Assembly: GCA_001247695.2 (NCBI GenBank)
Contig: LGRX02012774.1
Location: forward strand, 34,716 to 98,715
From: Cymbomonas tetramitiformis
Lineage: Eukaryota; Chlorophyta; Pyramimonadophyceae; Pyramimonadales; Pyramimonadaceae
DNA length: 64,000 nt
Direction: 5' to 3'
Shown: positions 47,947 through 57,736 of the stretch, in pieces
How the letters are laid out: each line of letters starts with the position of its first letter
How positions within the stretch are numbered: the first letter of the stretch is position 1
Notes under the pieces: generated by a model
What the model saw: the letters and a program-made list of their open reading frames with translations, nothing else
Told to the model about the DNA's origin: nothing
The model's database searches: none
Translations under genes and position numbers: made by a program

Positions 47947-50900
47947 ATGCAAACCCGCAGTCGAACCGCAGTTCAACGCGCGGAACCGCGTTCCGCAACC
48001 CAACAACCGAACCGCGTCGATCGCGGATCGCGTCGGGAAGGGCGTCCTCCCGATCAAAATGCCGACGCGGCTTTAAACGTTGCTCCCGATCCGCCCGCGC
48101 GGCGTACGACTCGAAGTCGTAACCCTGCCGATCCCAGTAATGGCGAAACCAACAACGCCGCCGTGTACTCGGTTCTCCAATCCACGACGGACGTGTTCGA
48201 CGACCTGCAATTCAAATACCCCGACGACGGTGTGGCAGACAACTACGGCAACTACGCACGCGCGAACGATTACTTCGAGGAGTGGCCTACCCACGCCCGA
48301 GATTTAAAAGCGTTGTGCCGTGCGGATGGCAACCGATTCGCCGACGGCGAAATCGCCAAAAATTATCGTTCGTGGCGGTACTGCGTCGTGGACGGTGGCT
48401 ACATCGGTCTGTTGTTGGCATACAAAGAGGAGGAGCAAGCTTTGGAGTTGGATTTTGGCATATACTACGATCACGGAACTGTGGTGGGCGATGATGTATA
48501 CAAGGGGCGTGTCGTGAAGCCCCACAAAGAGATCGTGCTTTCTACCGATAACGCAGAGGCACGAGCCGACAAGCTGGAAAAGGCGTTACACACGCGCCTC
48601 CTGAAAAGGAACTTTTTGGCGGTGTGGGACCAGAAACACGCTGACCGTGCTCACGCCCACGACTGGATCTGCGAGACGCTGGTGTCCGCGGTCGGTAATG
48701 CCGCCCCGAGCAATCCTCTGTACGCCACGCGACCGGGCGTACGGTTCGGCGTGTACAATCTTATGCGGGATCGGAATCCACGATACTTGCGCGACGGCGT
48801 ATCCTACGAGACCGAAAGCGACTATCTCATCAAGCGACGAAAGCATGAGGCGTTTATGTTGCTGGACGAATTGCGCGCGCAGCGTCACGAATGCGGCCTG
48901 CACGAGTTGTGCAGATTCAGGCCGGCGCGCGACACGGACGCGATGGATCTGCAAACGCTGGCGACGGCGTGGTTCAACGACAACACCTGCCGCGTGATCA
49001 ACACCGACATGCCGCTGCCGGATGTCGTGAGGCGCATGCATCTTTCACTGCTCGCGGCGCGCGACACCTTCATGCCGGAGATTCGCGGAATCCTTTACTC
49101 GCACAACAGGACCGTTGCACACGAGGACGAGGAGGATACCGTCGTGGACGCGTCGGTGGGCGACGACGACGGCGTTGCGGCTGCGCTGCTGCCCCGCATG
49201 ACGTTTGGGTTCACGAAGGTGCAGACGGGTCCGAGCCGCGCCCCTCTCCGCAACGCGATGCGTCGCGCCGGTCAATACGAGATCTACGGCGCCAAACTGG
49301 CACAGGCTACGCTCGACAGGATGCAGCGCGTGGTGGACAATAATCAAGCGGCGACCGTCGAAGATCGAAGCCACGTTCGCCTTATGTTTTACGATATGCA
49401 AATAATGGATATTTCAGACGCGGACGTCATCGCGCCGACCGCGTCGAATGTAGCGGCGGTGAAACAGCGCAAAGACTTCTATAAAACGGATTTCCCTGGT
49501 AGGGTTAACGGGCTTATCGAATTAGATTATCCTGGGCCTTTGGATTACATACAACGTCGTACGCAGCCGGGTGTGCGACGCGGCATCGTAGGCGCGTTGC
49601 ACACGTGGGCGGGGGCCAGAGCTCACGAGATGGCTTTCGTGCGCATCATGTGCGGCACGATCGAGGTTCTAAAAGTAGCGACCAGCAGTGAAAGCAGGGC
49701 CCGCGACGAAATAACGGTTACCGGGCGCTCCGTGACCTCGTTGTGTCTGCCGAGGGAGGCTGGACAGTTCGGATTGCATTACAATCCGGATGACGAACTG
49801 CACTACTACACCTTTCGGCCTAATTACCTCAATGATGCGTTTCCCAAACCGGCGCGCGTCCCTCGCGTGCAAGCCGCGCCGCGCAACGCGGGCAACAGCG
49901 ACCTCGAAGGTCGATTGGAGGATACGTTAGAGACGATCTGCCATGTTTTTGCTGCCAACACGGAGGCGGCGCTGCGAGCATTCATGCAACAACGCGGCCG
50001 TGTCATTTTCTCCGACGTCGACGACGCCTTGATGCGCAACATCGGAGAATTAAAATACGAGATCATCGGAACGGAGTACCCTCTGTACAACCCGCACTGC
50101 ATGTTTTTGCGTTCGACGAAGTCCGGCGGTTTGCCGATGTTTTACGAGACCAGAGCCGACGCCGTGGTGCACGTGTGCTACCCTGACGCCGACGACCTTC
50201 GTTTAAAGCAGGGACGAGTGGTCATGGTGGAATATAAAGACATTATGGAGCGCGCCGGCGTGGCGGACCGGATTCTCGATTACCGCAGCTTGTACCAGTG
50301 CCTGTGCAACGCTTACATGTTTTTCATGAGCGTCGGGGTGCTGCCGACGCACGCCCTGATGGTGCACAGCACGCGCAGAACGGTGTACGCGGATCGCGGG
50401 TACGAACCATCCAAGCATTCGGCGTACGTGTCGTTGCTTCGGGTGGATCTTACCTCGCGGTTGCAAATGCGACTGTTTCAGCGTTTGATGACCAACCCGC
50501 TGAACTTTTTGCACGACAATGAACGCGCGGTTCAAAACAACAGCAGATACGTCGTCGACCATGTAACCGAAAATAGCGGGTGCGTGTATTACATCGACGA
50601 CGAGGTTTACTTACCCGACGCGGGACGCGTACCCACACGTCACCGCACCCCCGCGTTTGGTGTACCCTCCGCGGACCTACCGGCGATCTTCGCCGAGGAC
50701 GATCTGTTGAACCCAAAGTACGCCGTGACACGCGCTTGCGCGGCGATGCACGAAGCGGCGCGATATATGTGGCACACGAACGCCGCGGGCGACCACGCAC
50801 CGGTCGATTGCGATCCTCACGTCCGCGCCGTTGCACCCAACGATGATCAGGCGTACGATATGGCGCGCGCGCACAATTACCGAACGCGCCCGCTTTTCGG

Positions 50901-53900
50901 CATGGACCGACCGAGGGCCAGGACCGACGTCACAAACGTGCAGAGCGCGGACGTTACGGGGGTGCATCAATGGTTGGCCTGGCACAACGTCGGACGCCGC
51001 GACCGGCGGCTTAGCACGATCGTCAGGTCGCTCACGCACGCGCGCGTGACTTACGGTTACAAAACGACTCGCGCCAATCCGGCCGTGCCGGAGATAGTCG
51101 CCGAGCGCTACGCGTCGCTGTTTAGGTACACGAACGAGCCGCCGCCGGTAAATCCGGTTGCACGCCAAGGTGGCCTCGAACGCACGTTGTTACCACCGCC
51201 TGTGAACGTGACTCACCCCAAGTTTATGGCCCCCGCGGTTGTGATGTTCGACGCGCGGCGTGAACCGATGGCGGCGCACTTCAAACGGTTCTTGACGCCG
51301 GCCCTGGGCGTACGCAACAGACAGCCTATGCGCATGCCAGGCCGGAATTACCGCGACGAGCCGGCTATGCACGCCACCGTGCGCAGACGCGTCAACGGGT
51401 ACATCGGGGTGGAGTCGCTGAAGCTCGCTCGCCTATTCGGCGACGGAGACCTTGATTTTCATTTTAGAAACATCCTTCAAATGCGTGATCCGGCGGACCC
51501 GAACCGGCTGCAGTTCGGACCACGAGAGCGAGAAATGTACGCCAGGTTGCGTGATGTCACCCCCGAAGAGCTGCACGCGGCACACCCGCGGCGCAGGCTT
51601 CAAAAACGAGCCGTGGTGTTTTATCGGGGAATTCAACGATTGATGAACGTCCGCGTGTGCGCCGCGGTGCACGCGCTCACAGGCGCGCAGTTAGGCGGTG
51701 GCTGGTTCGATCAGGCGCGTGCGCCTTTGGAGATGCACCCCGACGATCCTGTAAGGCCGGAGTACAAACGGTCCCAGGTTTTTCCGCACATGAGCGACAG
51801 GGGCTCGTGGAGCCACTTCGCGCTCAAGCTATTAAGCGCGGAAGCGCCGCAGACGTTGCCGCACGACCCCCAAGATCGTTTAGCCATCAATTTTCGTAGA
51901 CGCCCCCACAGCAGCCCCTCGCCGTCGCTGCAAGCCATCGATATCGCGGTGGCTGATCTGCGAACGCATATAGAGTCTTACTATTTGATTCGATTTCATA
52001 GACGCAACGACACCGAGCCGCATATGGACAGAGTCGATCAAGCGAACGTGAGCGACGACGGCGACGACGACGACGACGGCGACGGCGGTGACAACGACGA
52101 CGCCGCCTTTGACGCGAGGCAGGAAGCGCGCGAGCGCGCGACCGACGAAGAGGAGGCGCGTTTGTTAGACGATAATGCAGATGATCTGTTACCCAGCGAT
52201 GGGGAAATGGACGAGCAGGAGGAAATCGATGTGGAAAGCGAAAATTATTACGAAGCCGACCTCAACACAAACCTTATGGCGCAGATGCGACCGTACACCA
52301 ATGACCAGCTGCATGACATGTTCGATACAGTGTTAGGGGTACGTTTTCCAGGACGCCGGGCTTACGCTTCCGATCCGAGGAAAAGCTCACCGCTGCTTTT
52401 TGATGAGATACTCAACATTTGGAATGACGGCGAGGAGCGTAGGCCGGTATCGGCTAACACGTTAAAATATTTAAGGTTCGTGCTATTGGCGGCCACGCTG
52501 CCCGTGACGCACGAGGTCACCTGCGACAACGACAAGTGGGGACGCCTCATTATGCACGCAAAACGCGTTATACGAAATCTGATCAGCCGCGCGTCGACGG
52601 TCGAGGGCGCGTTATTGGACGACGCGATTGTGACATGGATACACGCCATCGTGGACGACCAGAACATGCTCGTCGATTGTATTGTATCGAAGGAGTCGGG
52701 TGATCCGGACGGAAACATCACGCGAACGTGGCTGTTCGTGGAATGCACAGAACGATTTCTACCCAGCGCGCTGGCGATCGACGTCTGCTCGCGAGAGAAT
52801 CGAAAATGGCTGGACGATCGCGGGGGTCGGCGCGCTTTACGCACGCAAGGCGACGGGTCGTGCATGATATACGCGGTGGCGTACGGTGCTCGTCGATTCG
52901 CATCTTTGCGGTACGCCGAGCCCGCCATTCACCGAGCGCCTATTGATTGGTACGTCGGCGATGGGGCCGATCCGGCGTTACTGCAAGAATATAGACACCA
53001 AGCCGAGAGAATATTACGAGAGAAAAATGCTTCGGCAGGACCACTTTACACCGCAGACCTCGAACTCACCTACACAGAGCTAGCGGACAACGGGCAATAC
53101 CTCGACGAATACGTGCTGCTAGCTCTTGCTATATACTGCGAACGAGACATCTACGCCATACGATACGATGAGCAATCTGAAAAGCATACTTTGACGGCGT
53201 ACTCCAAAAGTTGTTACGACGACCTTGAGACCCTTGCTGCAAATCATCCCTATAAAGTGGGGTGTGATATGTTTTGCACAAAAGGGGCGTATTTCAACAA
53301 CACGCGACGCGCGATGAGTCGCGCGTCGTCACACGATGGCGCCCCCATTGTGATTGCAATGAACGTTTACCCCACGGGTAACGCCGCAAAAAATCACTAC
53401 GAAGCCACGGAGGTAAATCCCCAACGTAATCCGACGTACGCGCACGTTGCACCGCATCGAACGGTACACGAACAAATCATTTACGAACGCAACACGCCCG
53501 TACGGCGATTAAACCGTGTCCAAAACGATTGTGTCAATGAGCTAATTTCGTGTATGGCACAAGCTGATGCAGTTGACGCTTTGCCCATGCTAGCGGATAA
53601 TTTAAGAGCACAGGTGACCGTCGATCAGACCGCCGCATCGGCAACGCCCCAACATTTATTAGATTTGCGTAGGGATGCTGTACAGCTTGCTAGCATGGGT
53701 CGTCTGAAAACGCCTTCGTCAGTCAATGAGGGAGTGGACGCGTGGTTCGACATGGACATACTTCAGTGCTACGCGTGCATGCTCTTGAGACGTACGGACA
53801 CTGTACCGGTCACGCGCGGGCGATTTTTTTTCTACGGCTTGCACGTGTTTAGCAACAATAACACGGTGCCCGAAGGCGCAGATACCCATCAGGAATTAGA

Positions 53901-54435
53901 CAGACATAAGTTCAATACACTGTTCGGCATGTTACACGGTCGTCAGACGTCATTTACGCGGGCGGAGTACGAACGGTGCGAATGCATAGTGGTGCCGCAT
54001 AACGTCCACGGGAACCACTGGGTGCTGGTTGTTTTGGTGCTTGCGAAAGACGTGAACCAGCAAATGTTTGTGCGCGTCTTTAACTCGATGCGTGAAGAGT
54101 TAGATCAGCAGATTGATGATGCGCACCTGGACAATATGAAAAACCATGTCAAATATTTTCAGACCAGGACCGGGATAGATCCCACCGATTCCACCGTTAA
54201 AGTGCAGTACGTGGACGGTTTGCCACAGCAGGAAAATGGATACGATTGCGGCGTGTACACTTGTATGTACGCTAACTATTTGACGCGGGGTCAGCTACAA
54301 GTGGACGCAGCTGGCCGCGTGCTGCCTAACGATGAGGTGCACGAGTTTACACCGGGACACGTAGCGCACGTGCGTGCCCGTATGGCGTACGAAATAATGC
54401 GCGGCGAGCTCTTGGACGGCGTCGGCGACACATGA
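47947..54435 (+). CDS. Giant multidomain protein: PD-(D/E)XK-like site, OTU cysteine protease and Ulp1/SENP SUMO protease
   Basis: A protein of 2,162 residues in one uninterrupted frame. The N-terminal 75 residues are basic and disordered. Around residues 690-800 a restriction-type core is visible: ADAVVHV with D738, then VVMVEYKD with E762 and K764, followed by YRSLYQCLCNAYMFF. An acidic D/E/G-rich linker spans about 1368-1440. An OTU domain follows: RTQGDGSCMIYAVAYGARR with D1636 and C1639, closing at NHYEAT with H1817. The last 150 residues are a Ulp1/C48 domain: NVHGNHWVLV (H2024), VFNSM (N2046, where Asp is usual), and LPQQENGYDCGVY with Q2095 and nucleophile C2101. OTU enzymes remove ubiquitin and Ulp1 enzymes remove SUMO. 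The combination suggests reversal of host conjugation, or virion maturation. Residues 80-680 and 800-1360 are unrecognised. Domain calls for OTU and Ulp1 are strong, the nuclease moderate. Confidence 0.85.
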   Translation: MQTRSRTAVQRAEPRSATQQPNRVDRGSRREGRPPDQNADAALNVAPDPPARRTTRSRNPADPSNGETNNAAVYSVLQSTTDVFDDLQFKYPDDGVADNYGNYARANDYFEEWPTHARDLKALCRADGNRFADGEIAKNYRSWRYCVVDGGYIGLLLAYKEEEQALELDFGIYYDHGTVVGDDVYKGRVVKPHKEIVLSTDNAEARADKLEKALHTRLLKRNFLAVWDQKHADRAHAHDWICETLVSAVGNAAPSNPLYATRPGVRFGVYNLMRDRNPRYLRDGVSYETESDYLIKRRKHEAFMLLDELRAQRHECGLHELCRFRPARDTDAMDLQTLATAWFNDNTCRVINTDMPLPDVVRRMHLSLLAARDTFMPEIRGILYSHNRTVAHEDEEDTVVDASVGDDDGVAAALLPRMTFGFTKVQTGPSRAPLRNAMRRAGQYEIYGAKLAQATLDRMQRVVDNNQAATVEDRSHVRLMFYDMQIMDISDADVIAPTASNVAAVKQRKDFYKTDFPGRVNGLIELDYPGPLDYIQRRTQPGVRRGIVGALHTWAGARAHEMAFVRIMCGTIEVLKVATSSESRARDEITVTGRSVTSLCLPREAGQFGLHYNPDDELHYYTFRPNYLNDAFPKPARVPRVQAAPRNAGNSDLEGRLEDTLETICHVFAANTEAALRAFMQQRGRVIFSDVDDALMRNIGELKYEIIGTEYPLYNPHCMFLRSTKSGGLPMFYETRADAVVHVCYPDADDLRLKQGRVVMVEYKDIMERAGVADRILDYRSLYQCLCNAYMFFMSVGVLPTHALMVHSTRRTVYADRGYEPSKHSAYVSLLRVDLTSRLQMRLFQRLMTNPLNFLHDNERAVQNNSRYVVDHVTENSGCVYYIDDEVYLPDAGRVPTRHRTPAFGVPSADLPAIFAEDDLLNPKYAVTRACAAMHEAARYMWHTNAAGDHAPVDCDPHVRAVAPNDDQAYDMARAHNYRTRPLFGMDRPRARTDVTNVQSADVTGVHQWLAWHNVGRRDRRLSTIVRSLTHARVTYGYKTTRANPAVPEIVAERYASLFRYTNEPPPVNPVARQGGLERTLLPPPVNVTHPKFMAPAVVMFDARREPMAAHFKRFLTPALGVRNRQPMRMPGRNYRDEPAMHATVRRRVNGYIGVESLKLARLFGDGDLDFHFRNILQMRDPADPNRLQFGPREREMYARLRDVTPEELHAAHPRRRLQKRAVVFYRGIQRLMNVRVCAAVHALTGAQLGGGWFDQARAPLEMHPDDPVRPEYKRSQVFPHMSDRGSWSHFALKLLSAEAPQTLPHDPQDRLAINFRRRPHSSPSPSLQAIDIAVADLRTHIESYYLIRFHRRNDTEPHMDRVDQANVSDDGDDDDDGDGGDNDDAAFDARQEARERATDEEEARLLDDNADDLLPSDGEMDEQEEIDVESENYYEADLNTNLMAQMRPYTNDQLHDMFDTVLGVRFPGRRAYASDPRKSSPLLFDEILNIWNDGEERRPVSANTLKYLRFVLLAATLPVTHEVTCDNDKWGRLIMHAKRVIRNLISRASTVEGALLDDAIVTWIHAIVDDQNMLVDCIVSKESGDPDGNITRTWLFVECTERFLPSALAIDVCSRENRKWLDDRGGRRALRTQGDGSCMIYAVAYGARRFASLRYAEPAIHRAPIDWYVGDGADPALLQEYRHQAERILREKNASAGPLYTADLELTYTELADNGQYLDEYVLLALAIYCERDIYAIRYDEQSEKHTLTAYSKSCYDDLETLAANHPYKVGCDMFCTKGAYFNNTRRAMSRASSHDGAPIVIAMNVYPTGNAAKNHYEATEVNPQRNPTYAHVAPHRTVHEQIIYERNTPVRRLNRVQNDCVNELISCMAQADAVDALPMLADNLRAQVTVDQTAASATPQHLLDLRRDAVQLASMGRLKTPSSVNEGVDAWFDMDILQCYACMLLRRTDTVPVTRGRFFFYGLHVFSNNNTVPEGADTHQELDRHKFNTLFGMLHGRQTSFTRAEYERCECIVVPHNVHGNHWVLVVLVLAKDVNQQMFVRVFNSMREELDQQIDDAHLDNMKNHVKYFQTRTGIDPTDSTVKVQYVDGLPQQENGYDCGVYTCMYANYLTRGQLQVDAAGRVLPNDEVHEFTPGHVAHVRARMAYEIMRGELLDGVGDT

Positions 54436-54906
54436 GGTGTCGCCCGTTCGGGTGCACCGCTAGCCAAAACCAGTTGAAAAAAAAACACATACATAAAAGT
54501 TACCATAAATGTGAACTACGCAGCCACCGTTCGTTATTTTACGTCAACACCCTCACTTGCCGACGAAACGACGATCTGAACGTAGCACGTCTCGAATTTA
54601 CGTAAGGCGTGCACGTGACGTTATGGTGTACGCGATTGCGTGGGGTGACTTTTTAAACGAGGTTGTGTACATGCCGAGTTAGGATCGAAAAATATGCGGG
54701 AATTAGGAACACGCCATTTTGACACGCCGTACGGGGTGCCGCCCAACGTTCGCACGGCCCCCTGGGTGCTGGTCGTGCCGGTGTGACAATCAGTCGCTCA
54801 TACAAAAATAAAAGGAGTCGGGTTACGATCACGGCGCACAAACACAAAGCTCCTACACACAAAACACCACGTATCTAAACCGTTGACAGAACACGTTTTT
54901 ATTATT
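54436..54906. other. Intergenic region with a possible small membrane ORF
   Basis: A 69-codon minus-strand ORF (54862-54653) opens with a hydrophobic LCLCAVIVTRLLLFLY stretch, but it has no TATA box and weak composition. I do not annotate it as a gene. Nothing else is seen. Confidence 0.35.
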
Positions 54907-55182
54907 ATGGCCGTTCGCTTCTACAGCATGGTGAAACTAATCGTCACATTTTGCAGGTCGCTGGAAGAAATTCGCGAATTTCACGCATCGCTCATAGAAG
55001 AACTCGAGCGTTGCGAGGCGATCTATATTAGCAGCTTGGACGAATACCGGTATTAGAGAGGTGGTGTCAGATCAGTGGACTAATGATATAGTATGCGAAG
55101 TTTTACAGTATTTTGTACAAACGCATGAAATTCCTACAGTAAATATTAAGGAAGACGAGCATTTCGAAAAAGATAACTAAGT
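54907..55182 (+). pseudogene. Decayed small gene, two frames
   Basis: An ATG-led ORF of 48 residues (54907-55053, MAVRFYSMVKLIVTFCRSL...) is followed in another frame by 40 codons of good character (VVSDQWTNDIVCEVLQYF... to 55182). It could be one gene with a frameshift or two fragments. No family is recognised. Confidence 0.35.
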
Positions 55183-55256
55183 TGCTCGATAGCATATATA
55201 AACAATTCTTGCATGATAGATCGATGAAATAATTTCCCGCGAATTCAAAAGCACGG

Positions 55257-55457
55257 ATGGACTTGATAACTTGTTTGGAAACGCTTACCGAAGAAAAAGC
55301 GAGGGTTCAGGTTTTTGAGGTCATGCAAGGCGAGTGGACTTATACTACCACCGATTTAGAATATAAATACCCAACTATCAAGAATAATTTTTTTGATTTT
55401 ATGGTCAAGTTGATAAACGTAAGCTACATACGCACGAACGCTTATGAGAATATTTAA
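55257..55457 (+). CDS. Small AT-rich orphan (66 residues), perhaps truncated
   Basis: ATG at 55257 with a tatataaac motif near 55195. The protein is MDLITCLETLTEEKARVQ..., helical and acidic, then YKYPTIKNNFFDFMVKLIN. A strong donor-like sequence (aac|gtaagc) occurs near 55420, but joining to the next coding stretch is out of phase. It may be the first exon or fragment of a larger decayed gene. Confidence 0.35.
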   Translation: MDLITCLETLTEEKARVQVFEVMQGEWTYTTTDLEYKYPTIKNNFFDFMVKLINVSYIRTNAYENI

Positions 55458-55467
55458 TGACCTGTAA

Positions 55468-55880
55468 CGAAAGGTACTTCCAGGTTTCGAAATCGCAGGT
55501 TTCGAACAAGTCCAGCGTATCCAAAACGACCTACAGAAGTGTCCGGAGGAGAAGGCAAAACTGGAACAGGCTAAAGCACGATCGGCCGAAGAGCTGCCCG
55601 AGCGAAAAAAAACCACCCCGACCACCAGGGCAGGACCTTCCGCTGGTCCTGCGACGATGGCATCGAGATGCGTCGATCTTGGTGGGTGCACCGCTGGCCA
55701 AAACAGTTCGAAACTTGTTTACACCTAGACGTCAAACAAGCAGACGACGTCCGTGATAAAACGTCAACGCTCCCATATGAAAACGAAACGTTCTTCGTTG
55801 CGTTATACAACTCGGATATGCCATGGTGTCGGTATGATCATGCGGGGTGGCTATTTAGACGAGGCCGAAAACGCACTTGA
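55468..55880 (+). pseudogene. Coding stretch frame-shifted at a poly-A run
   Basis: Coding sense starts in one frame (VQRIQNDLQKCPEEKAKLEQ, a charged helix). It switches at an eight-A run (about 55594-55602) to another frame, which carries RWSCDDGIEMRRSWWVHRW and ENETFFVALYNSDMPWCRYDHAGWLF to a stop at 55880. A single-base change in the run accounts for the switch. No start codon is visible. It may be a sequencing error, recent decay or slippage. Confidence 0.4.
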
Positions 55881-56059
55881 TGGCATACCGAGTCAGTGCG
55901 TTGTGCTTCAACTGGTGCACCTCTAGCTTGATAGGACTGATAAAAATACAAATAATTACGTCTAACACATTGTTACAATCTAAACGAGCGCGCTCGTTAC
56001 ACGTCGATCTCGGGCTCAGCTTTTGCACACCGCAGTTGTATAATAAGCTACTGACAAGG

Positions 56060-57116
56060 TTACAACCTAACATCTTCTCGCTCGTGCAAGATTTCGAAAA
56101 AATCCCAGACGTATTCCATTTCTGCGTGTGAGTATTCTGTACCTTCGCGTTTCACGTTTCTGGGTAAAATACAGTTCTTACGGTCTTTTGCAAAAAATGT
56201 CACTTGCTCCAACAAAGGAAATTTTGGATTCTTGTAAACAATGAACCCAACCAGTGTAAAGTCGGTCACATCACTATACACGACGGACATCACCTGCTTC
56301 GATAAATATTTCAAATGGCACTTGTGCGTACCCTCAGCATTCGTACAGGTCGCTAGTCCCGCGAAGCAAGACGTGCCTGCTTGTTTACAAACCTTGGTGT
56401 TGTATTGTTCCAATATTTCCAGGAAGGAAGATATACACCCACGGTCCTTGATGTCTAAATCAGGTACTAACTCGTGTTTTGCATAGTATTCCTTCGCTGC
56501 GACGATCACGGCGGGGTGCGGCATAAAAGCAACAATCTGGACATAAAACAGACCGACGGGCTCACAAATTGCGCGAACACGAGGTGGCCACGAACTGTGT
56601 CGCCAAAATGAAACCAAAGTCAACGAGGCATGCACGGCGCACCTTGGCAGGCACTATCTCCTTTTTGACGGTACGCAGGAACGTGACTTCGTCCTTTGCT
56701 TGAACCGGCACGTCGGTACTCGGCTTTTTACGTTTTCGGGTAGAGGTGGACTTTACATATTCTTGCCAACATGCCAGTGGCCCTGATTGTTCTTCCTCGC
56801 TGAGGTCACCGACGGTAGCGATGACATGGTCCCCGTCCTCAAACAAGATGTGCACTTGACTGAACCGCGTACAAAGTATTCGTCCTGAAACGGCTTCCAT
56901 TGCTTTATTAATCAGGAACGTTAGTGCCACCTTGCAACAAGGAGCATTACCTTCAGGTGAAAAAGCAGCCCGAATTGATTTTACGACTGCTGGTACTAAG
57001 GCTTCATCTTTTGCAATGTCAGTAAAGTGAGAACATCTCGGCAGGGCTTTATTGTCGGCATAATAAGCATATACCGCTGCATTATCTTCAAGCTTAAAAA
57101 TTTTTGTTGAGTCCAT
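56060..57116 (-). CDS. Spliced host-like orphan gene (exons 57116-56643 and 56536-56060)
   Basis: Two minus-strand ORFs join across a phase-0 intron to give 316 residues. The ATG at 57116 opens MDSTKIFKLEDNAAVY. Exon 1 ends ...KKEIVPAK and exon 2 continues IVAFMPHPAVIV. It contains a basic RKRKKPS patch (possible nuclear signal). Exon 2 has paired cysteines (CKQAGTSCFAGLATC...HKC). No family is recognised. A TATAAATA box at 57218-57225 is about 100 bases upstream, so a longer 5' leader is possible. The intron, low gene density and neighbouring four-exon gene make this region look host-derived. Confidence 0.6.
56537..56642 (-). other. Predicted 106-bp intron
   Basis: GCCAAG|GTGCGC to TTTATGTCCAG|ATTGTT, with a GTTGAC branch-like motif. 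The exon/donor sequence GCCAAG|GTGCGC is identical over 12 bases to the first donor of the 57737 gene. Confidence 0.6.
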
Positions 57117-57217
57117 TTTCTTGGGGTGTGGCAAATGAACTAAGTGAGAATCGCTGTGTAGCTTTACGTTTCAGCTTTACGCCGCCAACGCGACCCCCGG
57201 TGATTGAAAGATAAGTT

Positions 57218-57225
57218 TATTTATA
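57218..57225 (-). promoter_or_regulatory. TATA box upstream of the 57116 gene
   Basis: TATAAATA on the minus strand, about 100 bases before the ATG. Confidence 0.4.
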
Positions 57226-57736
57226 CGTGAATGCGATGACGCCCGATATTTCAGCGGTCGCAGAGTCATCGAACGTGTATATTTCAGGGCATCAGCAGGT
57301 GGTGAGAGCGCACGTTGCCAACGCGGCGTACTGTGATTGGACGTAACGATATTTATCCACTGATACGATCGCGAAAATTCTATTTAGCGGTAACGGTGTG
57401 ATCGACGATATTTTTGGTAGTCCTAATATCAGAGGAACGACCGCAGCTTAGGAAAATTGTTACAGATTCGGCAACTACAAGAGGTGGTTATAGAAGGCAC
57501 GTCAGACTACATGCTCTGGACTGTGCCGGACAGCGAAGATAATACGACTTTTGTAATTGTACAACTGGCAAAACACCATTGGTCGTCGATGACGTGCCAG
57601 CGACAAGTCCAGCACCTGTAAATAAACTGGAATCACCACTTTCAAGTGTAGCATTACCAAGGGTGCCATTTCATGTTATTCGCAACTTGGAGTGTTTGTA
57701 GTTGTTTTTTTTTCCAGTACAACACTTCCTTCATTC
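57226..57736. other. Region with a decayed coding stretch
   Basis: From about 57427 to 57690 plus-strand coding sense is visible in two successive frames (VVIEGTSDYMLWTVPDSED, then TPLVVDDVPATSPAPVNK, ending at a TAG near 57700), with a switch near 57565. No ATG. It looks like the 3' part of a broken gene. Confidence 0.35.

Noticed and set aside
55415..55500. Intron joining the 66-residue ORF to the coding stretch at 55468
   Set aside because: The donor is good (aac|gtaagc) but both candidate acceptors put the downstream coding frame out of phase.
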